From Lentinula raphanica (Eukaryota > Basidiomycota > Agaricomycetes > Agaricales > Omphalotaceae), in NCBI GenBank assembly GCA_027919835.1, contig JANVFP010000031.1:124001-188000 (forward strand): 64,000 nt of DNA. The letters are read 5' to 3'. The notes beneath the pieces are model-generated. The model did not search any database. It saw nothing but the letters and a program-made list of their open reading frames with translations, and was not told where the DNA came from. A program made the position numbers and the translations under genes. Of the stretch, positions 10,946 through 21,900 are shown one piece after another; the stretch's first letter is position 1, and every line of letters starts with the position of its first letter.

Positions 10946-12506
10946 ATGCCTCCTCGTCCTAAGCCAATTCCACTTCCTCGAAAGCCATCGAATATCACAA
11001 AGGATGCATCACAAAACAAAGTGATTCAGTCAGATAAAGACTCAAAAGCCATGCCTCCGCCGCCAGTACCTCCCCCTCCAATGGGTATATTAGAACCAGA
11101 AGTGAATGCTCTATCTGGATGCTTGCAGGTACATAATCCATCCTTGATTGTATCTTTCTTTCAACGTGAATCCTTAGAATACAGCAACTAAGACTGCTCA
11201 GATAATGCAGTTCCATCATGACGTTCGCCAACTGTAGGTTTAACAAATGCACCTATTCCTCTATGCTCATTCTTTTTCAGAAATATCCGAAAACATGCAT
11301 CAGATCCTCCTCATTCCCTTCAAGCATCCCTAGGTCGCGAGTTGGAGAAATATGATCAGCTCTGCGACGCTATTGAAACACATTTGGTACGTTGTTTATC
11401 GCCGTTGTTCTTCTAGCCATTCACGTGGTGGGAAGGTTCGTGCGATAGCAGTGCTACAAAGAGATCTAGGTAGGGAGCAACAACGCATCAGAGACGAAGA
11501 AAAGGCCGCCGCTGAAGCTGCTGCTGCTGCCAGGGCCAAAGCCGAGGCCGAAGCAGCAGCCAATGCACAAAGCCTCTCTGCGTCATCCCAGATTCCGTTA
11601 CCAGGACTTGGAGAGTCTGTCAACCCATCTTCTGGTACCACTACTCCCGCAGCATCTGCTAACCAGTCCCCTGTGACCAATGCGACAATCTCAGGACGAC
11701 GACCCTCAGCCATATCCATATCTTCCCTCAATCGACCTGCTTTCCCACTCAAACTCGATTTGTCCTCCCAGTCCCTTCGCATGTCCGCAGATGACGCCAA
11801 CTCGTTTTTACCGACCGGCCTTCGTTCGCCTGTCACGCTTGCACCGAAATCTGCACGACCGATGGACTATGACCTCATGGCCGCGTTCAGCGATTCCGGA
11901 GTTGACATGGACCTCACCCTCTCGCAAACAGGTTCGAGTGGGATGAACCTTGATTTGGATTCTGCTCTAGGCAGCTCAGCGGATAAACCTATCGATCTGG
12001 ATGGTTTGGACCTCGATCAAGCAATGAGCGACCTTTTTGGAGACGCTTCCGAAGCTGGAAATAATGACGCGAATGATGTTGGAGGTCTATTCTCTCCTGA
12101 TCTCGGTACCGCAGGTGTACCCCAAAGCTCCGATGATAAGGTCGACGAGAACTTCCTATCTTCTTTGGGAGTTGGCTCAGGTGATACCAATGAAGACATT
12201 TTTGCCTCTTTCGGGGTTGGACAAGAAGAGGGTTCGACTGCTCATTCTGGAGAAATGGCTCTGCCCACCGACGCATTGACCGCCCCGTCCCCTGGTACAC
12301 TTCTTGCTAGCTTCTCCCAGTCTGCCACAAACGCACCCTCGACTCAAGCCATGTCTGTCGACGAATCATTCGATCTAGGGAATCTTGATTTTCTCTCAAC
12401 AGAGGGTAACACGGACATGAATTTAGATTCCCTCGTATGGATGAATCCGACTGAAGGCAGCAGCGGTGTCACGGACTCTGAAGATACATCGAAACCAACC
12501 ACATAA
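10946..12506 (+). CDS. acidic, low-complexity nuclear coactivator-like protein
   Basis: Start MPPRPKPIPLPRKPS lies in good context 115 bases from ALG1. A Pro-rich N-terminus is followed by a short helical module (EKYDQLCDAIETHL, then RAIAVLQRDL and an Ala/Glu/Lys-rich coiled-coil-like run near 11490-11570). The C-terminal 250 residues are Ser/Asp-rich with repeated hydrophobic-acidic patches such as LDLDQAMSDLFGDA, DENFLSSLGVGSGD, NEDIFASFGVG and SFDLGNLDFLS, which look like transcriptional activation motifs. A short helical module before a long activation-like tail resembles fungal Mediator tail subunits of the Med2 type, but I do not recognise a defining signature, so the role is inference. 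Confidence 0.7.
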
Positions 12507-13106
12507 AGCTTCATTATCAGGAGCCGCATGTGAATGAGCCAATTGGCTGTTCTCTGTCATTGGTGCAAAACTGTTCTCGCTGCCATAATTCATGAATGAG
12601 CAGATTGCATCTTCACTAGCTTGTGATGTAGTACGGGGAGGTTTGGATGATTGGGTTTGCCTACCTGCAAGGATCTTCCAATGGCATTGCGGCCTCGGAG
12701 CCATTGAGGTACTCTTTCACGAAGATGGTAGGAGTTAGAAGCCAAGACGAGTCCGTGTGATCACCTATGAAATCGTCATAAGATAGAAACACGGGAAGGT
12801 CTTTGGTTTACTCTATCTTTGGCTCTCAAAGCCCCGTAGCGTAGTGGCGTACTAAGGCACTTGGAATGAATGAAGAGGCATTTCTTTGAGCGCAAATTAT
12901 CGTCTATCTTCAGACTAGCAGTAGAAATGTCTTCATGAGTTTTATGTGCTACCTCCGGGAATTGCCGCTTGAGCTGTTTTCTCACCTTGTCACCGACGAT
13001 CGCAGGCTAAATAAAGGAGTCCCAGACTTATTTTCCTCAAATTTTCTCTTCTCTCCCACTCAGATTGCACTGTACTTTTGCTCTGGCTCTGTAGGCATAG
13101 ATTTCG
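12507..13106. other. intergenic, 5' region of the copper-fist gene
   Basis: Contains the 3' flank of the preceding gene and the upstream region of the copper-fist regulator. Short minus-strand open frames lack motifs or splice logic. Nothing else is supportable. Confidence 0.5.
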
Positions 13107-14574
13107 ATGGTATCTTCCTTGTTGTTCTTAACGTTCATAGCATCTGCTGACCTTCTCTGCAGGTTTTTGTAAATAGCAAGAAATTCGCCTGGTCCGTACG
13201 GTTCTTTCATTGAGGGTTTTTCCATCGCCGTGTTCATCCAGTCGTCCTTATCTAGCGAAGCTTGTATTAAAGGCCATCGTTCATCGTCCTGCTCACATAC
13301 GGACCGCCCTCTCTTCGAAGTCAAGAAGAAAGGTCGACCCGTATCTCAATGTGAGCGATGCCGTGAACTGAGGCAGTCGAAAAAGGTTCACTCGAAATGT
13401 AATTGTAACCCAAAGGAACAGAGGGCACCGAAACCACAGGCTCCTCCAGGCCAGAAACGTATGCTGTTTATAATGCTACTTGTCTTCTCTCTCTCACACA
13501 ACATTTCCTCCATTGTAGCGCCAAGATTCGTTCCTATTGCGCCTGCTCTTCCTAATGGTATCAAAGATGTCATCCGAATCAAAGCTTCGTCTTCACTGAA
13601 CCCACGTCAAAGAGGCAAGTCATACTCTTCACCGCAAATACATTAATTACTCAAAACATACTCTAGTCGATACACTCCTCAATCCTTGCTCCTGTGGAAA
13701 CCCTGCCTGGAAATGTAAATGCCGCAAGCCCGTCAACTCGTCAAATCCCAACCCAAACTCCACCCTAAACGGTCTTCATGCTCTCTCGGAAGCCGCCCAA
13801 CTGTGTTGCGCTATCGAACCCAGCCCCATTCCCTCCAAATTCAAGAACCACTCAACCCATTCTCACAACACACCTGGTCCGGAACTTCCACCGTTCTTAT
13901 TCGATACTTCTTCTTCTCCGCCACCTGCAGATACCATTCCCGATTTCGGTACCATGCCTCCTATCAAGGAGATTGCTTCCATCGCCGGCTCAGGCTGTAC
14001 TTGTGGTGTCGAATGTACCTGTCCGGGATGCGTAGAACATCGAGGGGCAGAATACGCAGACGCCGATCATCAGAACCAGAACCATGATCATGGCCATGAC
14101 GGGGATCATGCTCATGCTCGTGATCCCTGTGGGACATGTGTCGACAACCGCCAAGGAATCGCTCTTCCGGATTCGTCTATATCCTCCCTTGATCCTAGAT
14201 ACACCTCGTCCCGGATGATCGACGAGTTCTTCGCACGAGCCGCTTCTCTTCCTCCTCCACCAGCAAATCGGAAGATGGGGATTGGGATCAAGCTCGATCC
14301 GGGGAATGTGATGGTGTATCCTTCGGCGGCGATGGAGACGAAGGAGCGTGGGGTGCCGTTTGGGTTGATTAGGATACCAAAGTTGGAGTGTTGTGGAGGG
14401 AGATGTGGGTGTCCGACTGGGGATTGTTCGTGTGGGAAGGCTTGTGATGGGTGTTGTGTGGATCATCTTCATTCGACGTTCAACGCGTCTAGTACTAGTC
14501 ATGTCACTCAATCAGAAGTCTCGACGTTCAGAGTTATTGCTCCTGCGGTGCAAAGCTGTTGCAGTAATAAATAA
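13107..14574 (+). CDS. copper-fist transcription factor (Cuf1/Mac1/Ace1 type)
   Basis: Copper-responsive DNA-binding regulator. The start codon at 13107 is immediately followed by an intron (13110-13162); exon 2 continues VFVNSKKFAC and exon 3 gives EACIKGHRSSSCSHTDRPL, then the KKKGRPVSQC minor-groove KGRP motif, ERCRELR and VHSKCNC, the canonical zinc-binding copper fist. Two Cys-rich copper-sensing motifs follow: CTCGVECTCPGCVEH near 13995 and CGCPTGDCSCGKACDGC near 14405, both of the CxC-x(3-4)-CxC type known from Mac1, Cuf1 and GRISEA. A His/Asp-rich stretch lies between them. One intron (13615-13666) appears to use a GC donor. Ends CCSNK. The existence of two C-rich clusters favours a Cuf1/Mac1-like regulator of copper or iron uptake genes. 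Confidence 0.88.
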
Positions 14575-14834
14575 AGTGTGTACATAACATTTGCATCCTC
14601 TGTAGTAATCTTTTATCTATCAATTGTGATTCGTCCCTCGACTCAAGCAGGAAAAAAAGAAAGGAAACTAATCATACATCTGAATTGAGAAACAATGTGT
14701 TACAGAAAACCTTCTACTTCATATGATGCAGGAAGGTATACATAGGCGTTAATGCTGTCCGTCAAACTCTGTGAAAAGCATGGCCAGATTGTTAGAAATA
14801 CTACCTGGACAGTGACATTGACATTGAAAGATAC

Positions 14835-15273
14835 CTACGTGTCATCTAGAAACCATCGCGCCAACTTGAATGGCCGTGAAGAACAACCTGAAGCGACAAC
14901 TCACCATCATAATGGAACCGAGTCTATGAGAGCGAAGTCGAGATGAGCATCTTCCAAGCACAATCATCCCCAACCAAAAAAAAAAAACTATATGTACCTT
15001 CTTCGGATTCTCTGGGGCATGTTTCACGTATCTGTCATTATCCACCGGTCTATAATGTCCACGGTATATCAGACACGGTGAATAGACTCAGTCTAGACGC
15101 GCACCGTTGTTTCTTCTGAACGTAAACTGCTGTTCAGATGACAGTCAACGACGGGGAAACAGGTATATACTCACCTTGCATGAGGCTAGCATGCTCTGCA
15201 GTGTCACACACACTGCTATGACGCTCAGGACAGGGGACCACTCGTTTCCCAGGATGGACGCGCAGATCTATAG

Positions 15274-15307
<34 letters not shown>

Positions 15308-16036
15308 ACAAAGACGATCTCAGCGACAGAAAGAACGATATCCAGAACAAGGAAGGTTTTCATACGTGGCCATTTGAATAAACGTGCTGCAGGGCAATTG
15401 CGAGTCGCAATAGTCAGTCTTATTACGATCGAAATGATAATAATATCATAATAACGCAAATGTGGCGTACAGGGTGAACCGGCGCTTGTCGTCCGTCTGT
15501 GACAACGAACTGGACTGCGGGGCTTGAGATGGGATATTGTTCGTCGAACCGGAACTGCAAGGTGAATTGTTCGTTCTGGATTTGGGATCGGATCATCGCA
15601 TGGACGGACGAGTAGACGAAACGCCGACGCGATGAGGGCAGGTGAAGGTGAGGTGAGGTGGACGGGTGCCCCGATAGGATTGTGGGAAAGATGAGAGCCC
15701 ATCGAGCAAGGGTGAATTGAAAGACCAGAAGATCAGGATAACAGCGACAGGGAGAGAATGAGCATGCGCGAATGGATATCCAGCCCGTAGAACATGATCG
15801 AAACGAACCTTGTATAGTGATTCCCCCATGACCTCAAGTGTAAAGAGCCAAGTACTAAAGTCATCTGCTTGAACGAGGTTGATACCTTGTTGAGACCAAG
15901 ATCAGACTTGGCCCAGATTCACTGGGCTCAATCCAGTGTTCTGCAAAGGGACTGGCAGGAACGAACCGACTGGGCAACCGTCGTTCTTGATCTCCATAAG
16001 CTCTTTAGAGAGCCTGCGCGAAGAGATGGAGGACAT
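14835..16036 (-). CDS. UBE2W: UBE2W-type ubiquitin-conjugating enzyme E2
   Basis: Assembled from small exons: SSISSRRLSKELMEIKNDG, NLVQADDFSTWLFTLEVMG, ESLYK, QFTLQFRFDEQYPISSPAV, PVHPHVYSNGHICASILG (active-site Cys of HICASIL), NEWSPVLSVIAVCVTLQSM, LASCK, NDRYVKHAPENPKKT and the C-terminal RFHYDDDT. The SNGHICASIL and EWSPVLS blocks and the PKKT-x-FHYDD end are the signature of UBE2W/UBC16, which monoubiquitinates protein N-termini. The final Asp/Thr codons sit in a tiny last exon. The start ATG at 16036 was chosen because it opens the conserved RRL-x-KEL helix. One intron (15268-15365) contains a 30-base (GA)n tract. Confidence 0.87.
15276..15305. repeat. (GA)15 microsatellite inside an intron
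   Basis: Fifteen uninterrupted GA units. On the transcribed (minus) strand this is a (TC)15 tract that ends 8 nt before the exon boundary at 15268, where a polypyrimidine tract belongs. Confidence 0.95.
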
Positions 16037-16458
16037 GGTGGGTAAGCGTAAGCTAGGAGGTGTTTCGAGTCAAATTTGGAATGCCGATGGGTCAGAGAAG
16101 GAGGTATGTAGAAGTCAATGTATGGTGTGCAGCAGTCAAGGAAAGAGTCCGGGACCGTTGCAGAAAGAGTAATAGTGCTTTGACGCCCGTGTCAAGAGGA
16201 AATATGGCAAATTAGGGTTAGGGTTGGAGGGGTATAAAAACTGTGTTGGCTTTTTTTTTTCTTCTTCATCATTGAAAAATAAGTTTCTCCGCTTATAGAG
16301 TCGCTTGCTTTTCCATCCAAGAGGAATTCGTAGGTGCTCGTGGAGACGCAGAGCCAGTTTCTTCCCTCGTCACAACTTGCAGGTGTCATTTTTTATAACG
16401 GTGTGCACTTGCGTCGTGGTTTGGTTAGATACATTGTACATATGTACCCTCTCAATTA
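16037..16458. other. intergenic between UBE2W and HEM3
   Basis: Holds the UBE2W upstream region and HEM3 3' flank. A T-rich run (16251-16265) and a TTAGGGTTAGGGTT-like motif of about two telomere-type units (16212-16226) are visible; the motif is too short to signify an interstitial telomere. Confidence 0.5.
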
Positions 16459-17605
16459 TTATACTGCAATCTGTTCATCCTTCTCCTGAGCAACCTTGAT
16501 CTTCTCCTCTCTATCAATCGTAATCGCATCCAAAATCTCCTTCGCCCCAGTCTCAATAAGCCTAACCGCCAACCTCGTCCCAACCTCCTCCGCCTGCCTC
16601 TCACTCCGCACCTCCTCCTCCATCGTACACTCGACATGCTTACTCCCATCCAACGCCGTCACACACCCCGTGATCCTCAACCTACCCCCATTCCCATTCC
16701 CATCCAACGTCAACTCGGACCCAACACCGACAGGCACACTACACCCTCCTTCCAACGTTCTCAGACACGCCCGTTCGGCGGCACAACGCCAGGCCGTCTC
16801 GCGGTGGGTGAGTTTCTCGCAGATAGCTCGGGCCTCGGTGTCGTCCGAGCGGATCTCGATGGCCAGCGCGCCTTGGGAGACGGCGTGGTAGAGCAGGGGC
16901 GGAGCGAGGTCGGATGTGAGACGGTCGCCCATGCCGAGGCGGACCATGCCTGCTTTGGCGAGGATGATGGCGGTGTAGGGCCCATCGGGCGCGTCGAGTT
17001 TGGCCATTCGAGTGTTTCTATGCAAAGAGAGAGAGAGTTATCGAATTGTATTTCAGAATAGAGTGGAGTACACACAGATTTCCTCGCTACGAGTTGAATA
17101 AACACCATTGAGCATTCTTCCAAGGCATTGAAAGACTCACGACATCCATGAAAACCAACTTTGGATACTTTCTCTTCAATTGCGCCACGCGTCTTACCGA
17201 ACTCGTACCTACCACGCTCCCCTCTGGGAACTCGTCCAGCGTCTTCCACGCAACCCCCTTCTTCACCACCAAACTATCCACAGGATCCTCCCGCTCCATA
17301 ACACCCCCAATCACACACCCCTCGGGTAAAACGGTGGGGACGTCCTTGAACGAATGGACGAGCATGTCGACTTGGTGCTCGAGTAAGGCCACTTCGAGTT
17401 CCTTCGTCCAGAGAGCTTTCCCGCCGAGGAGGTACAGGGCTTGGGATTGGTTCTTGTCCCCTGCGGTGGACATGAAGGAAGTGGTGAATTGGGAATGGGA
17501 ATGGGAAAAGAGGGATTGCATGCTGGAGAGAGCGAGGTTGGTTTGGATTTGGGCGAGTTGGGAGCCTCGGGAGGCGAGGATGAATGTTCTGGGTGGTTGG
17601 GACAT
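16459..17605 (-). CDS. HEM3: HEM3 porphobilinogen deaminase (hydroxymethylbilane synthase)
   Basis: Third enzyme of heme synthesis after ALA synthase; polymerises four porphobilinogens in the cytosol. Exons 17605-17141, 17086-17076 and 17017-16459 give 344 residues. Exon 1 carries FILASRGSQLAQIQTN, TAGDKNQSQALYLLGGK, FTKELE-like WTKELEVALL, VHSFKDVPTVLP and GTSSVRRVAQLKRKYP. The middle exon is only 11 nt and supplies RGNL so that the product reads MDVRGNLNTRM, the universally conserved substrate/cofactor loop. Exon 3 has ILAKAGMVRLG, QGALAIE, and LEGGCSVPVG with the cofactor-anchoring Cys. Length is normal for fungal enzymes. All three exon joins have GT/AG signals and keep frame. Confidence 0.93.
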
Positions 17606-17904
17606 TTTTGAGATGGGGGAAGAGGTGGAAAGTGATCGATAAATAAGTAGAGTCAACCGGCAAGAAATGTGCCGAATAATCAGTTGTGCATGTAGCTCTG
17701 TAGGATAGACTGACACAGCAACGACTTTGAGGGTGAGATGAACGTTACATGTTCGTGGGGATAAGCATTCGGTAAAGATTACAGTAATCTATCCGTGTGT
17801 AAGTACATTCATGGGTTCCTAGGACCCGTCTACGCCGACATATACTGTGCCATCCTGTACATGAAATAGTGAACAAAGGTGAAATGATCAATGAAAGGTG
17901 ACAC

Positions 17905-18844
17905 CTACGGTGAGGATTGTTCCCGTGTCTCCTTGTTAATCTTTCGCTCGAGCTTGTTGAATTCGTCGAGTGATATTTGTTCTTCCTGATCCAGTACCTA
18001 AAAGTGACTTGTTCAGCATCAGAAACAGAACATACTGGATGTCTAACCTGTTCAACGCCTTTGACTTGCGGTATATAATGCATCAACATCCTCTCAATAC
18101 CGCTCTTGAGCGTGACCGTGCTTGAATCACACCCTCGACAGCTTCCCTTGAGCTTCACCTTGACCATCCCCGTTCCATCCTCATCAAACCCACGATACTC
18201 AATATCCCCCCATCCTCCATAATCGCCGGCCTCACCCTCGTCTCAAGCAACTCTTTAATCATCGCGACCGTCTCCGAATCCGTATCCAAAATCCTCGTAT
18301 CCTGCGGCCCAGCATTCTCTCGTTCTTCCTCACTCCGAAACAGAGCTTGGCCCGAGGAAAAGTGTTCCATGAGAAAAGAGTATATTTCCGGCTTGAGTAC
18401 AGCCCAGGGGTGTTCAGAGTCTTTGGAGACGGTGACAAAGTCGGGGCCGTAGAAGATGGCTTTGACGCCTTGGATGCCCATGAGACGGATGGCGAGTGGG
18501 GAGACTAGGGCGGCGCGGGTGTCGAGGAACTCGGCGGTGCCTTCGCCCATGACGGGTACGCCGGGGATGAATTTGAGAGAATCGTCGTTTGGAGTGGATT
18601 CGGTTTGGATGAACATCGAACGGGCTGTGACACCAATTAGCTGGGATAAGCATCATGGAAGAGGGCACTTACTGAGAGGAGGAGCTGGTTTGCTTGCCGG
18701 TCTTGACGAAAGACCGGGGGAGGAAGGCATAGCGGTAGCAAAAGAACGGCGTAGCATAGAGATGGATCTGTGTTGTGGGACTCTCACATTCCCTCTCCTC
18801 AAACACGCTTTGATATTTCTAGCGCAGATATTCGAGAGCGACAT
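17905..18844 (-). CDS. NFU1: NFU1 mitochondrial Fe-S scaffold with an apparent 1-nt frameshift
   Basis: Late-acting scaffold delivering 4Fe-4S clusters to lipoyl synthase and respiratory enzymes. The N-terminus ([19 protein letters not shown], later FATAMP) is basic, without acids, as expected for a mitochondrial presequence. After one intron comes the Nfu-N domain: [42 protein letters not shown]. The NifU-like domain follows: [19 protein letters not shown], then, in another frame, DIEYRGF and [20 protein letters not shown] with the CxxC. The last exon ends [16 protein letters not shown] and a stop at 17905. The frame changes inside the G6 run at 18206-18211; seven G would keep EDGGDIEY in frame. 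No splice arrangement rescues it. Sequencing error is the likeliest explanation; otherwise the single visible copy lacks its CxxC domain. Confidence 0.85.
18206..18211 (-). other. frameshift site in NFU1
   Basis: Six C on the + strand (six G in the gene). The conserved EDGGD motif, known in NFU proteins from bacteria to humans, requires seven. Upstream frame has codons starting at coordinates congruent to 1 modulo 3, downstream frame congruent to 2, consistent with one missing base. Confidence 0.8.
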
Positions 18845-18969
18845 GAGAGTTTATGGTAGACGTTTTTTGTCAGCCACTTTGGAGCCATACTAAATACCGG
18901 CAGGCATTTTATGCCGCTCGGGTTCCTTGAGCGCTTAACAATTGTGGTTTACTCACTGACAACGTTCAA
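18845..18969. promoter_or_regulatory. compact divergent promoter, NFU1 / UVRAG
   Basis: 125 bases separate the two divergent start codons. No obvious TATA box. Confidence 0.45.
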
Positions 18970-21900
18970 ATGTCTTTCGAGAAACCAGTTCCGTTGAGAG
19001 ATCGTTTCGACTATAATTTACCTCAGGTACTCTCCCAACATTCCCTACCTCATCCCCAACTCATTCATCCTCTAGCGTCGCATCGCCCACATATCTTCAA
19101 TCCAAATCCGAAACCTCACTCCCTTTCCCGCTCGCGACACATTAACCTCTGCGCTTTCTAAACCAACCGAGTTCTCCAATCTCACAAACGGTCATGTAGC
19201 AGACGATTTAGACACAATACCCACCCGTAAACGCACCAGGAGGATCTCCACCGCTTCCGTCGTCACTGTCCGAACCTCCAGGTCAGAGGATGCCGAGTTC
19301 AACGGTGTACCTGACGTTCATGAGGGAAGAAAGAGGGCTAGCTCGAGATTCAGTGAAAAGGAAAAGGAAAAGTCGGCCACCGTCGGTCGTTCTGCACCCA
19401 CATTGAGACCTCAGCGAAACAGAACGACGTCTTTGGCTTCCATCTTTACTCCTCCAACTCATCTTCCAGAAGCGAGCAACCTTGAACCACCATATAAAAC
19501 ACCGTCTTTACTTGAAGATGACTACTCCCAGACTGGCTTGGAAAACATCATCAGCTCTCGCCTCGTCCAAACATTCCTAGCCGTCACCGCACTCCCGGAA
19601 CCTTACCCTGTTCAAGATGATGCGTCAGCCTCCTCATCGTTCTCACCTCCTGCTTCTCCTCCTAACGGTTTTCCTGTCTTGGGCCCTCGGAAGGATGTCT
19701 CCTCACCGAGCCCGTTCTCAAAGTCGCGTAGGGACTCGTGGACCTCCACGCGCTCGTCATCTCATTCACCTCCGGCAATGTCTATCGGTCATTCTAGATC
19801 TCTGTCTACTGCCGCTATACCTCGGAAAGGACTAGTCAAACCCACAGCTGGCAGTCCGCTCGCGTCATCCTCCGCCTCCGCCTCAACCTCAACCTCGTCG
19901 CCCAACCCGTCCGTTCCGAATTATCTGTCCTCGATACACCAACCATCCACGAACCCTCGCTTCTTCTTCAACCCAAAGTCCGAGTTTGCACCGTGGACTG
20001 ATTTCAGTGCTACAACACTCGAAGTCGGGTTGTGGGCCAAGGTCCGGAATAATTCTGGGGTTGCTAATGCTAACGGTAAAGGCAAGGAGAGGGAATCCTC
20101 CCATGAAAACAAAGACTCGGAAGCTTCCTTTGTTTGGCAGAGGCTGGAAGCATGGAATGTTGATCTGAACTCGCTATCTCCTCTCCCGCGAGAAGACCCC
20201 GAGGATGTATGTGTATCTTCACATCATCACCGCATTTTCCTCATATTTCAGACTTTTACCAAACAGGACTTTTGCCACCGACTGCCCTCAAACACCCTTC
20301 TCATCACGCTCAATCCCCCGGGAAGGACATTCTATGTCCATCCTCCTTCGTTATCACCCTCATCGCCCGAGAAAGGATCGTCGTCTTCAGCAACTCAGGG
20401 GTATTCGTCTGACCCGGAGTCTACGATACGGAAAGACTTGGAGCATGAGACTATGGACTCAGAACCGGCAGCAGCGTTTCCGTCTAGACGAAGACGGGCA
20501 CGAGGTCGACACGGACATGGGCAGGAACCGGACGAGGAGTATCTAGCCAACACTGCCGGATGGAAGGATTTGTTCAAGTAGGTTGATCAACCCCTCTGTT
20601 TTGGCCAAGTTGCTTACGCTGCATCGACCCCTCGTTCGTTCGTTCCTCGACTTGCTCCTTGCTCCTTGCTCCTTGCCCTCCCTCTTCTTGAACCGTCAGG
20701 TTAGTGACCACCTGGACAACGATCAAAGACAACGAGAGCTCATTGGAGGACATCGTCCGGGGGCTTGATCATCTCATTGCCGATGACATCGTTCTACCTC
20801 TCGTGCGTCAGACTCTTACGCTGAATGTTCTCATCCAGCCCCCGCTAAACACTCTTTTATTCAATAATGTTACATAATGTTAATGTAGAAACGAGAAATA
20901 TCCGAACGCGAAAGCCGCATAGCGGAGTTGAGGGCGGACTGTGCGGGTGTTTCGACGAAGACACAGGAACGTAAGTGACACCCACCTCCACCTCCACATT
21001 CTTTTCTTTTCTTTTCTCTTTTGTTTTTTTGGTCCCAGACGGGGAGGGGGGACTCCGTCCGTCCTTACTTACTCATAAAGGTTTTCCCCCAGTCCGAGAC
21101 GAGATCCTCATCCGCCGGGAACAACTCCGAGAACGACGACGTATGCTGGCGTATGTGGAACAGCAGGAAGACGACGAGGGACAACGAGGGAGAGAGGACG
21201 TTGAGGATGAGATTCTGGATGAACGGTTCGTCTTTCTTTTACTACATTACATACATGACTCTTATCACCAATCAACACCAAACTGATATTTACCCCCTAT
21301 AACTTTCAACTCCAAGCACCCTTCTCTCCTCCCTGCACCACCGCCTCCTCCGAACCCGCACCTCCCTCATCTCCACCCTCGCCTACCTATTCCCCATCGA
21401 CCTCCGCTCGTCCGCCGAGCTCCTGTTCACCATCCTCGACGTCCCGCTCCCTATCCCCGCTTCCCCTACCGACCCCGCGCCCCCGCTTTCCTCCCTGAAT
21501 CACCCAGAGGTCAACGAGGAAAGCGTCGCGACGGCCCTGGGCTACGTCGCTCTCCTCGTGCACCTGCTGTCAGCGTACCTAGGGCATGTGCTGGTATACC
21601 CAATTACTTTCATCGGAAGCAGGAGTATGATTAGGGATGGGATATCTGCGATGGTCGGGCCGAGGATGTGAGTTTTTGCACAGCGGGGATTTCTTTTCTT
21701 TTCTTTTGCAGTGTGATATGATACTTATAATGTGCGGCAAAGTTGGAACTGACCCGCCTCTCTAACTCTTTGTCCCCTGAATTCTAGGTTTCCGCTTTTT
21801 TCTAAAGGGGTTGACACGTATCGCTTCGAATACGCCGTGTTCTTGCTGAACAAGGATATTGAGCTGGTGAGTAACCTCTCTTCACACACACTCTCTCTAC

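Noticed and set aside
11396..11836. Minus-strand frame opposite the acidic coactivator-like gene
   Set aside because: Mirror of the Ala/Glu/Ser-rich coding repeats on the + strand; no independent start or splice logic.
12826..12860. GCCCCGTAGCGTAGTGG, resembling the 5' part of a tRNA
   Set aside because: No matching acceptor strand or T-loop GTTCGA-type sequence within 60-90 bases.
16212..16226. Telomere-like TTAGGG units
   Set aside because: Barely two units; too short for an interstitial telomere.
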